Assembly (NCBI RefSeq): GCF_005405465.1 | Contig: NZ_BJEC01000017.1 | Span: forward strand, 1-49,008 | Direction: 5' to 3' | Length of the DNA stretch: 49,008 bases | Origin: Weissella thailandensis | GTDB taxonomy: Bacteria; Bacillota; Bacilli; Lactobacillales; Lactobacillaceae | Shown: positions 1 to 7,362 of the stretch, one piece after another | Layout of the letters: every line of letters starts with the position of its first letter | Numbering within the stretch: position 1 is the first letter of the stretch | Translations under genes and position numbers: made by a program | Notes under the pieces: model-generated | The model's database searches: none | What the model saw: the letters and a program-made list of their open reading frames with translations, nothing else | What the model was told of the DNA's origin: nothing

Positions 1-370
1 AAATACTAGACCCAAATTAAATTACCGTTTAACAATCCACTCTGACCAGGGATTCCAGTATCAAAATTATGAATATGTCTCACGTTTGCAGAACAACCAT
101 GTGTTTCAAAGTATGAGTCGCAAAGCGACCTGTCTAGATAATGCTATGGCGGAGAGCTTCTTTCATCTCTTGAAGGTAGGAACTGTCCATAATAACCATT
201 ATCAAAATTATGACGAGCTGAAGTCTGCCGTCAATAATTATATCTATTACTACAACAATAAACGGATTAAAACAAAGCTGGCCGGAAAAACTCCGGTTCA
301 ATACCGAAGTCTTTCCGACCAGCTAGTTGCTTAAACTTCTCTCCAATTTTTGGGGTTCAGTTCAGTTCCA
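1..370 (+). mobile_element. 3' end of an IS3-family insertion sequence (cut by the window edge)
   Basis: The segment carries the C-terminal part of an OrfB-type DDE transposase, followed by a terminal inverted repeat ending in TTCAGTTCAGTTCCA at 356-370. Its reverse complement begins TGGAACTGAACTGAACCCC. That matches the outer end of the element at 48729 (TGGGATTGAACTGAACCCC) at all but two positions. The TG...CA termini are usual for IS3 elements. The right junction lies about 30 bases from a dispersed repeat copy at 399-472, so the element may have inserted in or beside that repeat. The rest lies outside the window. Confidence 0.85.
2..334 (+). CDS. IS3-family transposase OrfB, C-terminal fragment
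   Basis: The open frame runs in from the window edge and ends at TAA 332-334. It shows the end of a retroviral-type integrase core: HSDQGFQY, with the second catalytic aspartate, near the start, and LDNAMAESFF, with the catalytic glutamate, about 35 residues later. The YNNKRI and TPVQYR stretches typical of the family's C-terminus follow. The gene is cut only by the window edge, so whether it is intact cannot be judged. An internal ATG at 86 is not a sensible start because the catalytic HSDQG lies before it. Confidence 0.9.
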   Translation, partial: NTRPKLNYRLTIHSDQGFQYQNYEYVSRLQNNHVFQSMSRKATCLDNAMAESFFHLLKVGTVHNNHYQNYDELKSAVNNYIYYYNNKRIKTKLAGKTPVQYRSLSDQLVA

Positions 371-398
371 ACCTTTTTTCTGAAAGTATATTGTATAA

Positions 399-472
399 CG
401 AAGTTTATGCTACGGCCAAAAATGATGAAAATCACGTGACACGCTAGCTTTAAAACGACTTTTGTCACGCTC
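399..472 (-). repeat. Dispersed intergenic repeat, copy A (truncated)
   Basis: Read on the minus strand from 472, this begins GAGCGTGACAAAAGTCG. It aligns by eye with the start of the element at 29707, at 37 of the first 44 bases. The half carrying the complementary arm, present in the 29707 copy, is missing here, and the IS end lies at 370. It sits just downstream of the ykoEDC operon. No coding potential is evident. Confidence 0.6.
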
Positions 473-476
473 TTGT

Positions 477-1145
477 TTACCAAGGCTTGATGATAATCGC
501 AGTTAAAAGATATGCCAAGATTAACAGGCAGACGAGGCCCCATTGCCATTTTGGTAAGTGTTCTTGTACAGTCTGTGTTCGTGGAAAACCTTCCGAAAAA
601 CCATGAGAAGTCATGGCAATTGCCAAGTCATCCGACCAATGTAGGGCACTTAGAATCGCTTTGAAATAGATCTGAGGTTGCCATAAATGATAAGTAATCC
701 CACGCAAGGCACCAGCATATCGAATGATTTGCACTTGTCGTCTGACACGTGGCACTAAGTTAAAGGCAGCTAATAAACCATAAGTAAAAGTATTAGATAA
801 CTTTGCATGCTGATTCAAGCTGAACAGTAAATCTTTCACATTGACAGTTAGCGTGACAGCGGCTCCCAAAAGGAGGTAGGCGTATAAACGAGTTGCATAG
901 ACCAGTGCCAGGTGATGTGTGTCACCAGTACCAAAGGCAATAAATGACCACCAAGTTCCAAAGGCCACGGGAATCGAGATTATCAGCATCAGGCCGACAA
1001 TTTTTAAGTTTGGTCGTTGGAGTAATAGATAAATTAAACTAATGAGCGCAATGACTCCGTTGAGAATAACGGAACGGACAAATGAAGTTTCAATACCAAT
1101 GCCGAGCATAATGAAGACAAGAATTGTTGGATTTAATTTAAGCAT
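477..1145 (-). CDS. ykoC: ECF transporter transmembrane component (EcfT/YkoC type)
   Basis: This is the energy-coupling transmembrane protein of an ECF-type vitamin transporter. It is a roughly 222-residue polytopic protein with several hydrophobic segments and the cytoplasmic coupling region of the family near GALRGITYH, which resembles the ARG signature that contacts the ATPase. I chose ATG 1145 because GGGGAGG lies 6 bases upstream; a longer TTG start at 1163 would overlap that site. The start overlaps the end of the ATPase gene by 8 bases, indicating translational coupling. Substrate specificity comes from YkoE; the TPP riboswitch upstream points to hydroxymethylpyrimidine or thiamin. No terminator is obvious before the repeat at 472. 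Confidence 0.82.
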   Translation of the reverse strand: MLKLNPTILVFIMLGIGIETSFVRSVILNGVIALISLIYLLLQRPNLKIVGLMLIISIPVAFGTWWSFIAFGTGDTHHLALVYATRLYAYLLLGAAVTLTVNVKDLLFSLNQHAKLSNTFTYGLLAAFNLVPRVRRQVQIIRYAGALRGITYHLWQPQIYFKAILSALHWSDDLAIAMTSHGFSEGFPRTQTVQEHLPKWQWGLVCLLILAYLLTAIIIKPW

Positions 1146-2553
1146 TTGGCGCCTCCCCAACAAGTTGTAATTGTTGATTCTTAAAAATCAATTCATAGTC
1201 AATAAAATCAGCCAAACCGGCACGTTGATGAGAAATCATCAGGACACTTTGGTCAGTTTCGTGAATACTCTGGTTAATTAATGTCATCACTGTGTTTACT
1301 GAATCAATATCCAGACCAGCCAGTGGTTCATCCAACAATAGAATTGGTTGCCCCATAATCAACATACTGAGCACTTGTAACTTCTTTTGTTGACCACCAG
1401 ATAGTTGATAGACCACATGTTCAGTTAGATGATTTAAGTGTAAATTTTCTAAAGCTGTTTGTATACGCTCATCTGTCCAATAATCAGTTGCTAAACTATG
1501 CTGTTGTGACAACGTGACTTCTTCTTGAACGGTCATTGTTACAAATTGATCACTAGCCGATTGAAAAATCAACGCAACTTTTTTTGCCCAATTTTTTAGC
1601 TTTATTTTGGCTGTATCTTGATCATCCCAAGTCACTTGCCCGTTATATTTGACTTGGTGACTAAGTGCCTTAAATAAAGTTGATTTACCGATACCGTTTG
1701 CACCAGACAATAAGCCGATTTGTCCAGTCGGTAAAGTAAAGTCACTATTGATTAACAATTGCCGACTTTTGCCCACAGTCAGTGTCAATTCTTGCCAGCG
1801 TAGATGACCATCAGTTTTAGGAACACCATAAAAAGGTGTTTGAGCAGGGAGATTAACTAATTTTGACAGTGATTGTTGATTTAATGTGCCCGAATCAGTA
1901 TCGATAGCAAATAGGTAATCAACGAGTTCTTGGTAACCAGATAAGTCATGATCAGAGATAATGATCGTTTTGTGCTGCTCTAGTTGCATTTTTTTCAAAT
2001 CCGTCAGTAGTGATAAACGTGCGGCTGGATCAACACTGGCAAATGGTTCATCAAGTAAGATGATATCACTGTCCATCGCAAAAATAATGGCCAAGGCAAC
2101 GCGTTGTTTTTCACCACCAGACAACGTCAATAAATCTTGGTCAGCAATTTGCTCTAGATGGAGCGCATTGATAGCAAATGCTACTCGCTGATTAATAACC
2201 TCAGTTGGCAATTGTAAATTCTCTAAAGCAAATACCAATTGTAGTCGTGCTGTCCGCATCGCGAATTGACGGTCTGGATTTTGGAAGAGCATGGCAATTC
2301 GGTTTGCCCGTTCGAAAGGTGCTAATGGTTGAATAGGTTCGTCGTTTAATAATACCTGACCAGCCGTGACGACCCCACCAAATTTTGGTAGTAATCCAGC
2401 CATTGCTTTCAGCAGGGTCGATTTACCTGAACCAGAAGGGCCAATCAATAAGTTAAAAGATCCTGTTTCGGGAACCCAGTTAATCTGATTTAATACGTTG
2501 GGTTGGTCAGCTTGATAGGCAAAGCTTAGATGATCAACTTGTAATTTTGTCAT
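1138..2553 (-). CDS. ykoD: Duplicated ABC ATPase of the YkoEDC ECF transporter
   Basis: The 471-residue protein contains two complete ABC ATPase domains in one chain, replacing the separate EcfA1 and EcfA2 of other ECF transporters. The first has Walker A GPSGSGKST at 38-46, signature LSGGEKQR at 144-151 and Walker B ending LLDEP at 166-170. The second has SGANGIGKST at about 283-292, LSGGQQKK at 384-391 and LLLDEP at 405-410. It starts 4 bases after the ykoE stop with no clear ribosome site of its own, so it is probably translated by coupling. It powers uptake together with YkoC and YkoE under control of the TPP riboswitch. Confidence 0.9.
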   Translation of the reverse strand: MTKLQVDHLSFAYQADQPNVLNQINWVPETGSFNLLIGPSGSGKSTLLKAMAGLLPKFGGVVTAGQVLLNDEPIQPLAPFERANRIAMLFQNPDRQFAMRTARLQLVFALENLQLPTEVINQRVAFAINALHLEQIADQDLLTLSGGEKQRVALAIIFAMDSDIILLDEPFASVDPAARLSLLTDLKKMQLEQHKTIIISDHDLSGYQELVDYLFAIDTDSGTLNQQSLSKLVNLPAQTPFYGVPKTDGHLRWQELTLTVGKSRQLLINSDFTLPTGQIGLLSGANGIGKSTLFKALSHQVKYNGQVTWDDQDTAKIKLKNWAKKVALIFQSASDQFVTMTVQEEVTLSQQHSLATDYWTDERIQTALENLHLNHLTEHVVYQLSGGQQKKLQVLSMLIMGQPILLLDEPLAGLDIDSVNTVMTLINQSIHETDQSVLMISHQRAGLADFIDYELIFKNQQLQLVGEAPNA

Positions 2554-2557
2554 AAGC

Positions 2558-3121
2558 TTAACGTTTTAGTAATCCAGATTTTGCAACAAGCTTTTTGATA
2601 AAGTAAACTAATACACCACCAAAGAAACCGGCAGAAATCAAACGAATAATAAATAGGGTAATCATCAAACTTGGCTTGTAATCTGCATAACCACTATTGA
2701 AGAGGTCCCAAATGAATGTCACGATCGTTGTCGTTAATACAGAAAGACTAATGCCTAATTTATCCCAGTTTTTGTAGCCAGTCGCAGCAAATCCGAGTTC
2801 TGTACCAATACCTTGGACAAAACCGGAAATCAAATTAGCAGCTCCCCAGCTTGAGAATAATAGCATTTCAACAGCTGCTGCTAATACTTCACCAATAGTT
2901 GAACTACCGACCTTTTGTAGGATAGCCCCAGCTAATGGTCCAGCCATCAACCAGACACCTAATGTTAAATCATTTGCGTAGGGCTTTAGTGGAGTAGCAG
3001 CAACGGCGTAATAAGCAGCACTCCAGACCTCAAAAATGACCCCAAAAAAGATGGCGATGATGGCTAAGAAAATCACATCACGTAATAACCATTTAACCTT
3101 AGACTCAGTAACTGTTTGCAT
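2558..3121 (-). CDS. ykoE: YkoE family substrate-binding membrane component of a thiamin-precursor transporter
   Basis: The 187-residue polytopic membrane protein matches the YkoE (ECF S component) family in size and in motifs such as EVWSAAYY, WLMAGPLAG and FSSWGAANLISGFVQG. YkoE binds the substrate, thought to be hydroxymethylpyrimidine or thiamin, and hands it to the YkoC/YkoD module encoded next. AAGGAGG lies 12 bases before the ATG. It is the first gene of a three-gene operon preceded by a TPP aptamer and an intrinsic terminator, so expression should fall when thiamin pyrophosphate is plentiful. The family call is firm; the exact substrate is inferred from the riboswitch. Confidence 0.88.
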   Translation of the reverse strand: MQTVTESKVKWLLRDVIFLAIIAIFFGVIFEVWSAAYYAVAATPLKPYANDLTLGVWLMAGPLAGAILQKVGSSTIGEVLAAAVEMLLFSSWGAANLISGFVQGIGTELGFAATGYKNWDKLGISLSVLTTTIVTFIWDLFNSGYADYKPSLMITLFIIRLISAGFFGGVLVYFIKKLVAKSGLLKR

Positions 3122-3177
3122 AATAATTGCAAACCTCCTTAAAATAAAATGTGGTCGAATCGCCGAAGCTTTGGTAA

Positions 3178-3232
3178 CAAAAAAAGCCCCAGTATCGATA
3201 GCGCTTACACACTAATCATTGATACTGGGGCT
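3178..3232 (-). terminator. Riboswitch-controlled intrinsic terminator before ykoE
   Basis: On the minus strand AGCCCCAGTATC (3232-3221) pairs perfectly with GATACTGGGGCT (3196-3185) and is followed by a run of Us. It lies between the TPP aptamer and ykoE, the normal place for the expression platform. A second small hairpin (GTTTAC with GTAAAC, about 3233-3256) between aptamer and terminator may take part in the switch. Confidence 0.85.
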
Positions 3233-3254
3233 TGTTTACTGTCATGGTAAACAA

Positions 3255-3333
3255 ACCAAGCTCCCTAGCAACATTACCTTGCTCAGGTTCTATGGGTATT
3301 ATCTCAGCCAGCTTAATGGCACCCCAGCTTGTT
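3255..3333 (-). promoter_or_regulatory. TPP riboswitch (THI element)
   Basis: The minus strand carries the conserved TPP aptamer blocks in order: GGGGTGCC, CTGAGAT, ACCC, GAACCTGA and GGTAAT. They are closed by P1 arms CAAGCT (RNA 5' side, 3331-3326) and AGCTTG (3262-3257). It sits upstream of the ykoEDC thiamin-precursor transporter and directly before a terminator, so transcription attenuation by thiamin pyrophosphate is the expected mechanism. Confidence 0.95.
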
Positions 3334-3348
3334 TGATTCGCTTGTTTA

Positions 3349-3377
3349 AGTATAGTGGGAATGTATTTAATTTGCAA
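3349..3377 (-). promoter_or_regulatory. Promoter of the ykoEDC operon
   Basis: On the minus strand, TTGCAA at 3377-3372 and TATACT at 3354-3349 are separated by 17 bases, a good sigma-A type match. It places the start of transcription a few bases before the riboswitch P1 stem. Confidence 0.7.
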
Positions 3378-3457
3378 ATAAATTCTATTGGGCTAACACA
3401 TCATCAGAACAACTCAGGCTTTTAATGGTATAAAGCATACCGTAACCGGTTTTATTT

Positions 3458-3466
3458 TGTTAAAAT
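3458..3466 (+). promoter_or_regulatory. Extended -10 promoter element before the prs-like gene
   Basis: TGT followed by TAAAAT at 3461-3466 forms an extended -10. The region 17 bases upstream (TACCGT) is a poor -35. The start codon of the prs-like gene lies 44 bases downstream. Confidence 0.4.
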
Positions 3467-3509
3467 AGATTTAACGACAGATGGTGGTGAGAAATGGAGG
3501 AAATCACTC

Positions 3510-4481
3510 GTGAAATCTCAAATAAAGTTGTTAGGGCTAACTGCGAATCATGATTTAGCAGATGCAGTGGCAGAAGAATTGCATTTGCCGTTGACACAGT
3601 TAGATATCAAGTGCTTTGCGGACGGCGAAATTTATGAACGAATATTAGAAAGTATCCGTGGCGATGATGTTTACGTTATTGCACCAATTGCAGAGGAAGT
3701 AAATGATGCATTTATGGAAATGATGATTGTTGTGGATATCTTACGACGTTCATCTGCGGCGAAAATTACGCTTGTTATTCCATACTTTGGTTACGCTCGC
3801 CAAGACCGTAAAGCCAAATCACGAGAACCGATTACTGCTAAAATGGTTGCGTCACTTATTGAAATGAATGGTGTTGACCGGGTTGTTTCGATGGACTTTC
3901 ACGCAGCGCAATTACAAGGCTTCTTTAATATGCCAGTTGATCATTTGCAAGCGGCACCATTATTAACAGACTACTTTTACAGCCGGAATTTATTAGATGA
4001 TTTGGTTGTTGTTTCACCAGATCACACCGGAGCTGGTCGTGCCCGTAAATTTGCTGACTTACTTGGTGCTCCTTGGGGAGTTGTCAACGATAATGTCGCA
4101 ATGACTAACCCAGAGTCTGATGATGCAATTGTTGGTGATGTCAAAGGACGTCGGGCAATCATTGTTGATGATATTGTTGATACTGGCTACCGTGTGCAGA
4201 TGACTGCTAAAGCGTTATTGGCTAATGGCGCCACTGAAGTTTACGTTGCTGCAACACACCCAGTTCTTTCAGGTCAAGCAGCTGAAAATTTGGCAGCAGA
4301 TGACAATATTGAACGTTGTATCTTTACGGACACCTTACGTATCCCTGAAGAGAAGCAAAGTTCAAAATTCACGACATTATCTGTTGCACCTTTGTTTGCC
4401 GAAGCTATTAACCGCATTCATGAGAACAAACAGATTGATGTACTATTACGTTCAAAAAATAAGCCAGAAGTTAATTTATAA
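3510..4481 (+). CDS. prs: Ribose-phosphate pyrophosphokinase-like protein, divergent paralogue
   Basis: The 323-residue protein has the class I PRPP synthetase layout: FADGEIYERI near 36, YARQDRK at 95-101, SREPITAK at 104-111, the FHAAQLQGFF stretch and the acidic VDD of the PRPP site at 219-221. The enzyme makes PRPP from ribose 5-phosphate and ATP. Two key regions differ from the canonical enzyme. The Lys-Arg catalytic loop (usually DKRRP) reads NDNVAMTNP at 193-201, and the phosphate loop DTAGT reads DTGYR at 224-228. It may therefore be a non-catalytic or regulatory paralogue. Translation starts at GTG 3510, with GGAGG 9 bases upstream. It stands alone, 32 bases before the aldo/keto reductase. 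Confidence 0.8.
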   Translation: MKSQIKLLGLTANHDLADAVAEELHLPLTQLDIKCFADGEIYERILESIRGDDVYVIAPIAEEVNDAFMEMMIVVDILRRSSAAKITLVIPYFGYARQDRKAKSREPITAKMVASLIEMNGVDRVVSMDFHAAQLQGFFNMPVDHLQAAPLLTDYFYSRNLLDDLVVVSPDHTGAGRARKFADLLGAPWGVVNDNVAMTNPESDDAIVGDVKGRRAIIVDDIVDTGYRVQMTAKALLANGATEVYVAATHPVLSGQAAENLAADDNIERCIFTDTLRIPEEKQSSKFTTLSVAPLFAEAINRIHENKQIDVLLRSKNKPEVNL

Positions 4482-4513
4482 ATAATCGCATTTAAAAATT
4501 AGGAGGTACCATA

Positions 4514-5503
4514 ATGGTCTACGCAGCATCAGAAAATCGTTATGAAGTTATGCCATATCGTCGGGTTGCCGATTCAGGATTGATTTTACCAGCCTTGTCA
4601 TTTGGATTGTGGCGTAATTTAGGAGATCAAAAGCCGCTAGCTAATTCAAGAGAAGTGATGTTAAAAGCATTTGATAATGGTATTTTTTCTTTTGATAATG
4701 CTTCAAATTATGGTCCTTCCGATGGGACTGCGGAAGAAACATTTGGTGCAGTTTATAAAAAAGATTTACATCCTTACCGTAATGAATTGATCATCACCAC
4801 TAAAGCTGGTTACCATATGTGGCCAGGACCACTGGGACAGTTTTCAGGTAAAAAGACCTTAACAGCTGCTTTAGATCTATCATTACAACGGATGCATTTA
4901 GATTACGTTGATATTTTTTATGCGCACCGTTGGGATCCAGAGACGAACTTACGTGAAACAGCTGAAGCCTTAGACTTAATGGTTCGCCAAGGGAAAGCTC
5001 TGTATGTTGGGGTTTCAAATTACACGACTGAACAAGTGGCTGAGATTAGTAAAATATTTGATGAATTACACACACCATTTATTGGTAATCAGATGTCATA
5101 CAATATGTTTAATCGAGAAGCTGAAGATACGGATATGTTGGCTACTTTGGCACAACATCATGCTGGATTGATTGCGTATGGTCCATTGGCAGAAGGTTTG
5201 TTAACGGATCGTTATTTGGATGGTTTCCCAGCTGACATGCCATTGCATCGTACCAATGCGTTCATCAAAGATGATCCCAAGGGAACGGTGTCAAAGCTTA
5301 ACGCGTTGAATAAAGTGGCAGCTGATCGTGGACAAACCTTAGCACAACTAGCAATGGCCTGGTTGCTACGTGATAAACGTGTGCCATCAATCGTCATTGG
5401 TGCTTCTTCAGTTGATCACTTATTGGATAATGTCAAGGTTGCTGATAATATGACGTTGTCTACCGAAGAATTAGCAAAAATTGATGCTATTTTGAAGGGA
5501 TAA
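4514..5503 (+). CDS. Aldo/keto reductase, YghZ (glyceraldehyde 3-phosphate reductase) type
   Basis: The 329-residue NADPH-dependent oxidoreductase has the aldo/keto reductase tetrad: Asp61 and Tyr66 in FDNASNYGP, Lys97 in TTKAG and His138 in YAHRW. The N-terminus (MVYAASENRYEVMPYRR), the KAGYHMWPGP block and the GASS cofactor motif near the C-terminus are those of the YghZ group, which reduces L-glyceraldehyde 3-phosphate and methylglyoxal-like aldehydes. Substrate is inferred from this likeness only. AGGAGG precedes the ATG. The gene follows the prs-like gene closely and is ended by a strong terminator at 5519. Confidence 0.88.
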   Translation: MVYAASENRYEVMPYRRVADSGLILPALSFGLWRNLGDQKPLANSREVMLKAFDNGIFSFDNASNYGPSDGTAEETFGAVYKKDLHPYRNELIITTKAGYHMWPGPLGQFSGKKTLTAALDLSLQRMHLDYVDIFYAHRWDPETNLRETAEALDLMVRQGKALYVGVSNYTTEQVAEISKIFDELHTPFIGNQMSYNMFNREAEDTDMLATLAQHHAGLIAYGPLAEGLLTDRYLDGFPADMPLHRTNAFIKDDPKGTVSKLNALNKVAADRGQTLAQLAMAWLLRDKRVPSIVIGASSVDHLLDNVKVADNMTLSTEELAKIDAILKG

Positions 5504-5518
5504 AATTTGAGGGACAAG

Positions 5519-5565
5519 AATTGTTTATTTTCTAGATAACTAACTTGAAAATAAACAATTTTTTT
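5519..5565 (+). terminator. Intrinsic terminator after the aldo/keto reductase
   Basis: A perfect 14-base inverted repeat, AATTGTTTATTTTC (5519-5532) with GAAAATAAACAATT (5547-5560), is followed by T5. Confidence 0.85.
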
Positions 5566-5593
5566 GAATAATTATTTATAGGAGAATTGAGCT

Positions 5594-6511
5594 ATGACAA
5601 GAAAAGTAACAGTTCTGGGGTCGTTGAATTCGGATACGATTTTGCATATTGATCACTTGCCAGTACAGGGTGAGACCATGGCCATGTCTGATGCCTCAAC
5701 CGCACCAGGGGGTAAGGGGGCCAATCAAGCAGTTGCTGCCCAGCGCTTAGGTGCGCAAGTGCATTTTATCGGTGCTGTTGGTCAAGACCAGAACGGTGAG
5801 TTGCTACTGAATGCCTTGCAAGCAGATGGTGTCGATACCACACACATTGCCCAACTTGCCAATGTTGGTACCGGAGCCGCCTATATTTTATTGGAAAGCG
5901 ATTCGAACAATACGATTCTTATTTTAGGTGGTGCTAATCAACAAGTTAGTGAAACAAATGTTGATGAGGCAGAAAAAACGATTCAATCATCAGAAGTCTT
6001 GGTCGCACAATTTGAAACACCGATTGTGGCAACGCTGCAAGCGTTTAAACTTGCTAAGTCAGCGGGGGTCATGACGATTCTAAATCCAGCACCCGGGCAC
6101 AAAGACATTCCAAAAGAATTATTGGGGTTAACTGATCTGATTACACCTAACGAAACTGAGGCCGAAATCATTACGGGTATTCCAGTTAATGATGATATAT
6201 CGATGACCAATGCTTCTAATAAAATGCAAGAGATGGGTGCTAAAAATGTTATCATTACTCTAGGTGAGCGTGGTGCGTATTATCAGTTGGCTGATGGTCA
6301 TCATGGTTTCGAGCCGGCCTTGAAGGTTAAAGCTGTGGATACAACAGCAGCAGGTGACACTTTTATTGGCGCATTGGCGACTAAATTAGCGCCTGATATG
6401 ACCAATCTTGTTGAAAGCGTTCGTTTTGCTAGTGCAGCATCCGCATTAACTGTGCAAGGTGCAGGTGCCCAACCATCGATCCCCACACTTAAAAAAATGA
6501 AAGAAGTATAA
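5594..6511 (+). CDS. rbsK: Ribokinase
   Basis: The 305-residue PfkB-family sugar kinase phosphorylates ribose at O5. The N-terminal substrate motif GGKGANQ is at 39-45 and the C-terminal signature TTAAGDTFIGA holds catalytic Asp255. The length is standard for RbsK. There is no rbsD, ribose transporter or regulator beside it; it is followed after 8 bases by the DUF1456 gene and then a terminator. Ribose is the most likely substrate, though related PfkB kinases acting on other sugars cannot be excluded from sequence alone. AGGAG precedes the ATG at a normal distance. Confidence 0.87.
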   Translation: MTRKVTVLGSLNSDTILHIDHLPVQGETMAMSDASTAPGGKGANQAVAAQRLGAQVHFIGAVGQDQNGELLLNALQADGVDTTHIAQLANVGTGAAYILLESDSNNTILILGGANQQVSETNVDEAEKTIQSSEVLVAQFETPIVATLQAFKLAKSAGVMTILNPAPGHKDIPKELLGLTDLITPNETEAEIITGIPVNDDISMTNASNKMQEMGAKNVIITLGERGAYYQLADGHHGFEPALKVKAVDTTAAGDTFIGALATKLAPDMTNLVESVRFASAASALTVQGAGAQPSIPTLKKMKEV

Positions 6512-6519
6512 CATCAATT

Positions 6520-7008
6520 ATGCACAACAACGATATTATTCGTAGATTGCAATATATTTTCAATATTAATAGTAAGGACATGATGACTATTTTTGAACTA
6601 GGTGGTTTGACTCTTGATAAGCTAACCTATTTAGCAATCATGGCTAAACCAACCCAAGATAGTGCCAGAGATGCTCAGCTATCACGACATGACCTGGAAA
6701 AGTTTTTGAACGGATTGATTATCTCTCAGCGAGGACATAAAAAGAATCCAGATGGGTCGATTGCTGCACCGGACTATAGTATGCAACGCGATAACGATAT
6801 TAATAATGTCGTTATTAAAAAGGTAAAGATTGCTATGGCGTACACAACTGAAGATTTACTTGATTTTTGGCAAGCTGCTGATTTCAAAGTAACTAAAGGT
6901 GAGGTTGGGGCAATGTTACGGCGTAAGTCACATCCAAAATATTTAATTGCTGGTGACCAATTCATGCGTAAACTATTGATTGGTATGGCAAACACGCTGC
7001 GTGGTTAA
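6520..7008 (+). CDS. DUF1456 (YehS) family protein
   Basis: The 162-residue protein is built of two similar halves, each with an N-terminal stretch like NNDIIRRLQYIF or NNVVIKKVKIAM and a later LEKFLNGLI or MRKLLIGMA. This is the internal duplication of the DUF1456/YehS family, whose function is not established. It is largely helical with no membrane segment or signal peptide. It starts 8 bases after rbsK and is probably co-transcribed with it; a terminator follows at 7034. The ribosome site is unclear, so coupling to rbsK translation is likely. Confidence 0.85.
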   Translation: MHNNDIIRRLQYIFNINSKDMMTIFELGGLTLDKLTYLAIMAKPTQDSARDAQLSRHDLEKFLNGLIISQRGHKKNPDGSIAAPDYSMQRDNDINNVVIKKVKIAMAYTTEDLLDFWQAADFKVTKGEVGAMLRRKSHPKYLIAGDQFMRKLLIGMANTLRG

Positions 7009-7033
7009 ATGACCAATTTATGATAGAAAACGG

Positions 7034-7067
7034 CTTAAGTTAGGCATTACTTAACTTAAGTTTTTTT
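7034..7067 (+). terminator. Intrinsic terminator after rbsK-DUF1456
   Basis: CTTAAGTTA (7034-7042) pairs with TAACTTAAG (7052-7060) and is followed by T7. Confidence 0.8.
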
Positions 7068-7073
7068 GTAAAC

Positions 7074-7107
7074 GTTTTAATTTTTAATTGATAATAAAAA
7101 TTAAAAC
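7074..7107. repeat. Perfect 13-base AT-rich inverted repeat upstream of mntH
   Basis: GTTTTAATTTTTA (7074-7086) and TAAAAATTAAAAC (7095-7107) are exact inverted copies around an 8-base loop. It has no flanking T-run on either strand that would make it an obvious terminator, and it lies in front of the mntH leader. An operator, for example for a manganese-responsive regulator, is possible but not shown. Confidence 0.5.
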
Positions 7108-7362
7108 CACTTTTGGGCAAAATATTTGATATTATTGTGTAAAAAAAATAAAAATAAGCAAAAAAATAGTTGCAACTGGGGGCGTAAGCGAGTAATATAT
7201 TGTCGACGGGTAAGGAGCGCCCCGGTTAAGTATAAGTCATAAGCTTTCAACAACCAAGTTGAACGAAATTCTTTATGAATTCTACTTAGCACTATATACA
7301 AAAGTAAATAGTACACTGGGACTGACCTTATTACGGCATATTACGTATTATGGGAGGTTGTC
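7108..7362 (+). other. Long structured leader of mntH
   Basis: About 255 bases with no convincing gene. On either strand it can form a stem joining AACTGGGG...CG (7174-7184) to CGCCCCGGTT (7218-7227). Further on, TTAAGTA and TACTTAG arms (about 7226-7289) enclose the hairpins TTCAAC/GTTGAA and GAAATTC/GAATTC. The mntH ribosome site GGGAGG lies at the very end. I looked for the yybP-ykoY manganese riboswitch signature and did not find it. A -35/-10 pair on the minus strand (AACCAA 7252-7257 and AGTATA 7229-7234 as read on +) could instead drive an antisense small RNA. Confidence 0.5.
7160..7223 (-). ncRNA. Candidate small RNA antisense to the mntH leader
   Basis: On the minus strand TTGGTT (7257-7252) and TATACT (7234-7229) are 17 bases apart. 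A transcript starting near 7223 would open GGGGCG, expose a loop with GCTCCTTACCC, close with CGCCCCC (7184-7178) and reach a U7 run at 7166-7160. CTCCTT is complementary to Shine-Dalgarno sequences. The U-run is 11 bases past the stem, which is imperfect for a terminator. This is inference only. Confidence 0.22.

Noticed and set aside
331-549. 72-codon open frame on the minus strand
   Set aside because: It spans the IS junction and the dispersed repeat and overlaps ykoC; no family likeness.
3219-3425. 68-codon open frame on the + strand
   Set aside because: It lies exactly over the TPP aptamer and its terminator on the other strand and has no ribosome site.
7101-7316. 71-codon open frame on the minus strand over the mntH leader
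   Set aside because: No ribosome site and no recognisable protein; it overlaps strong RNA-type pairing.
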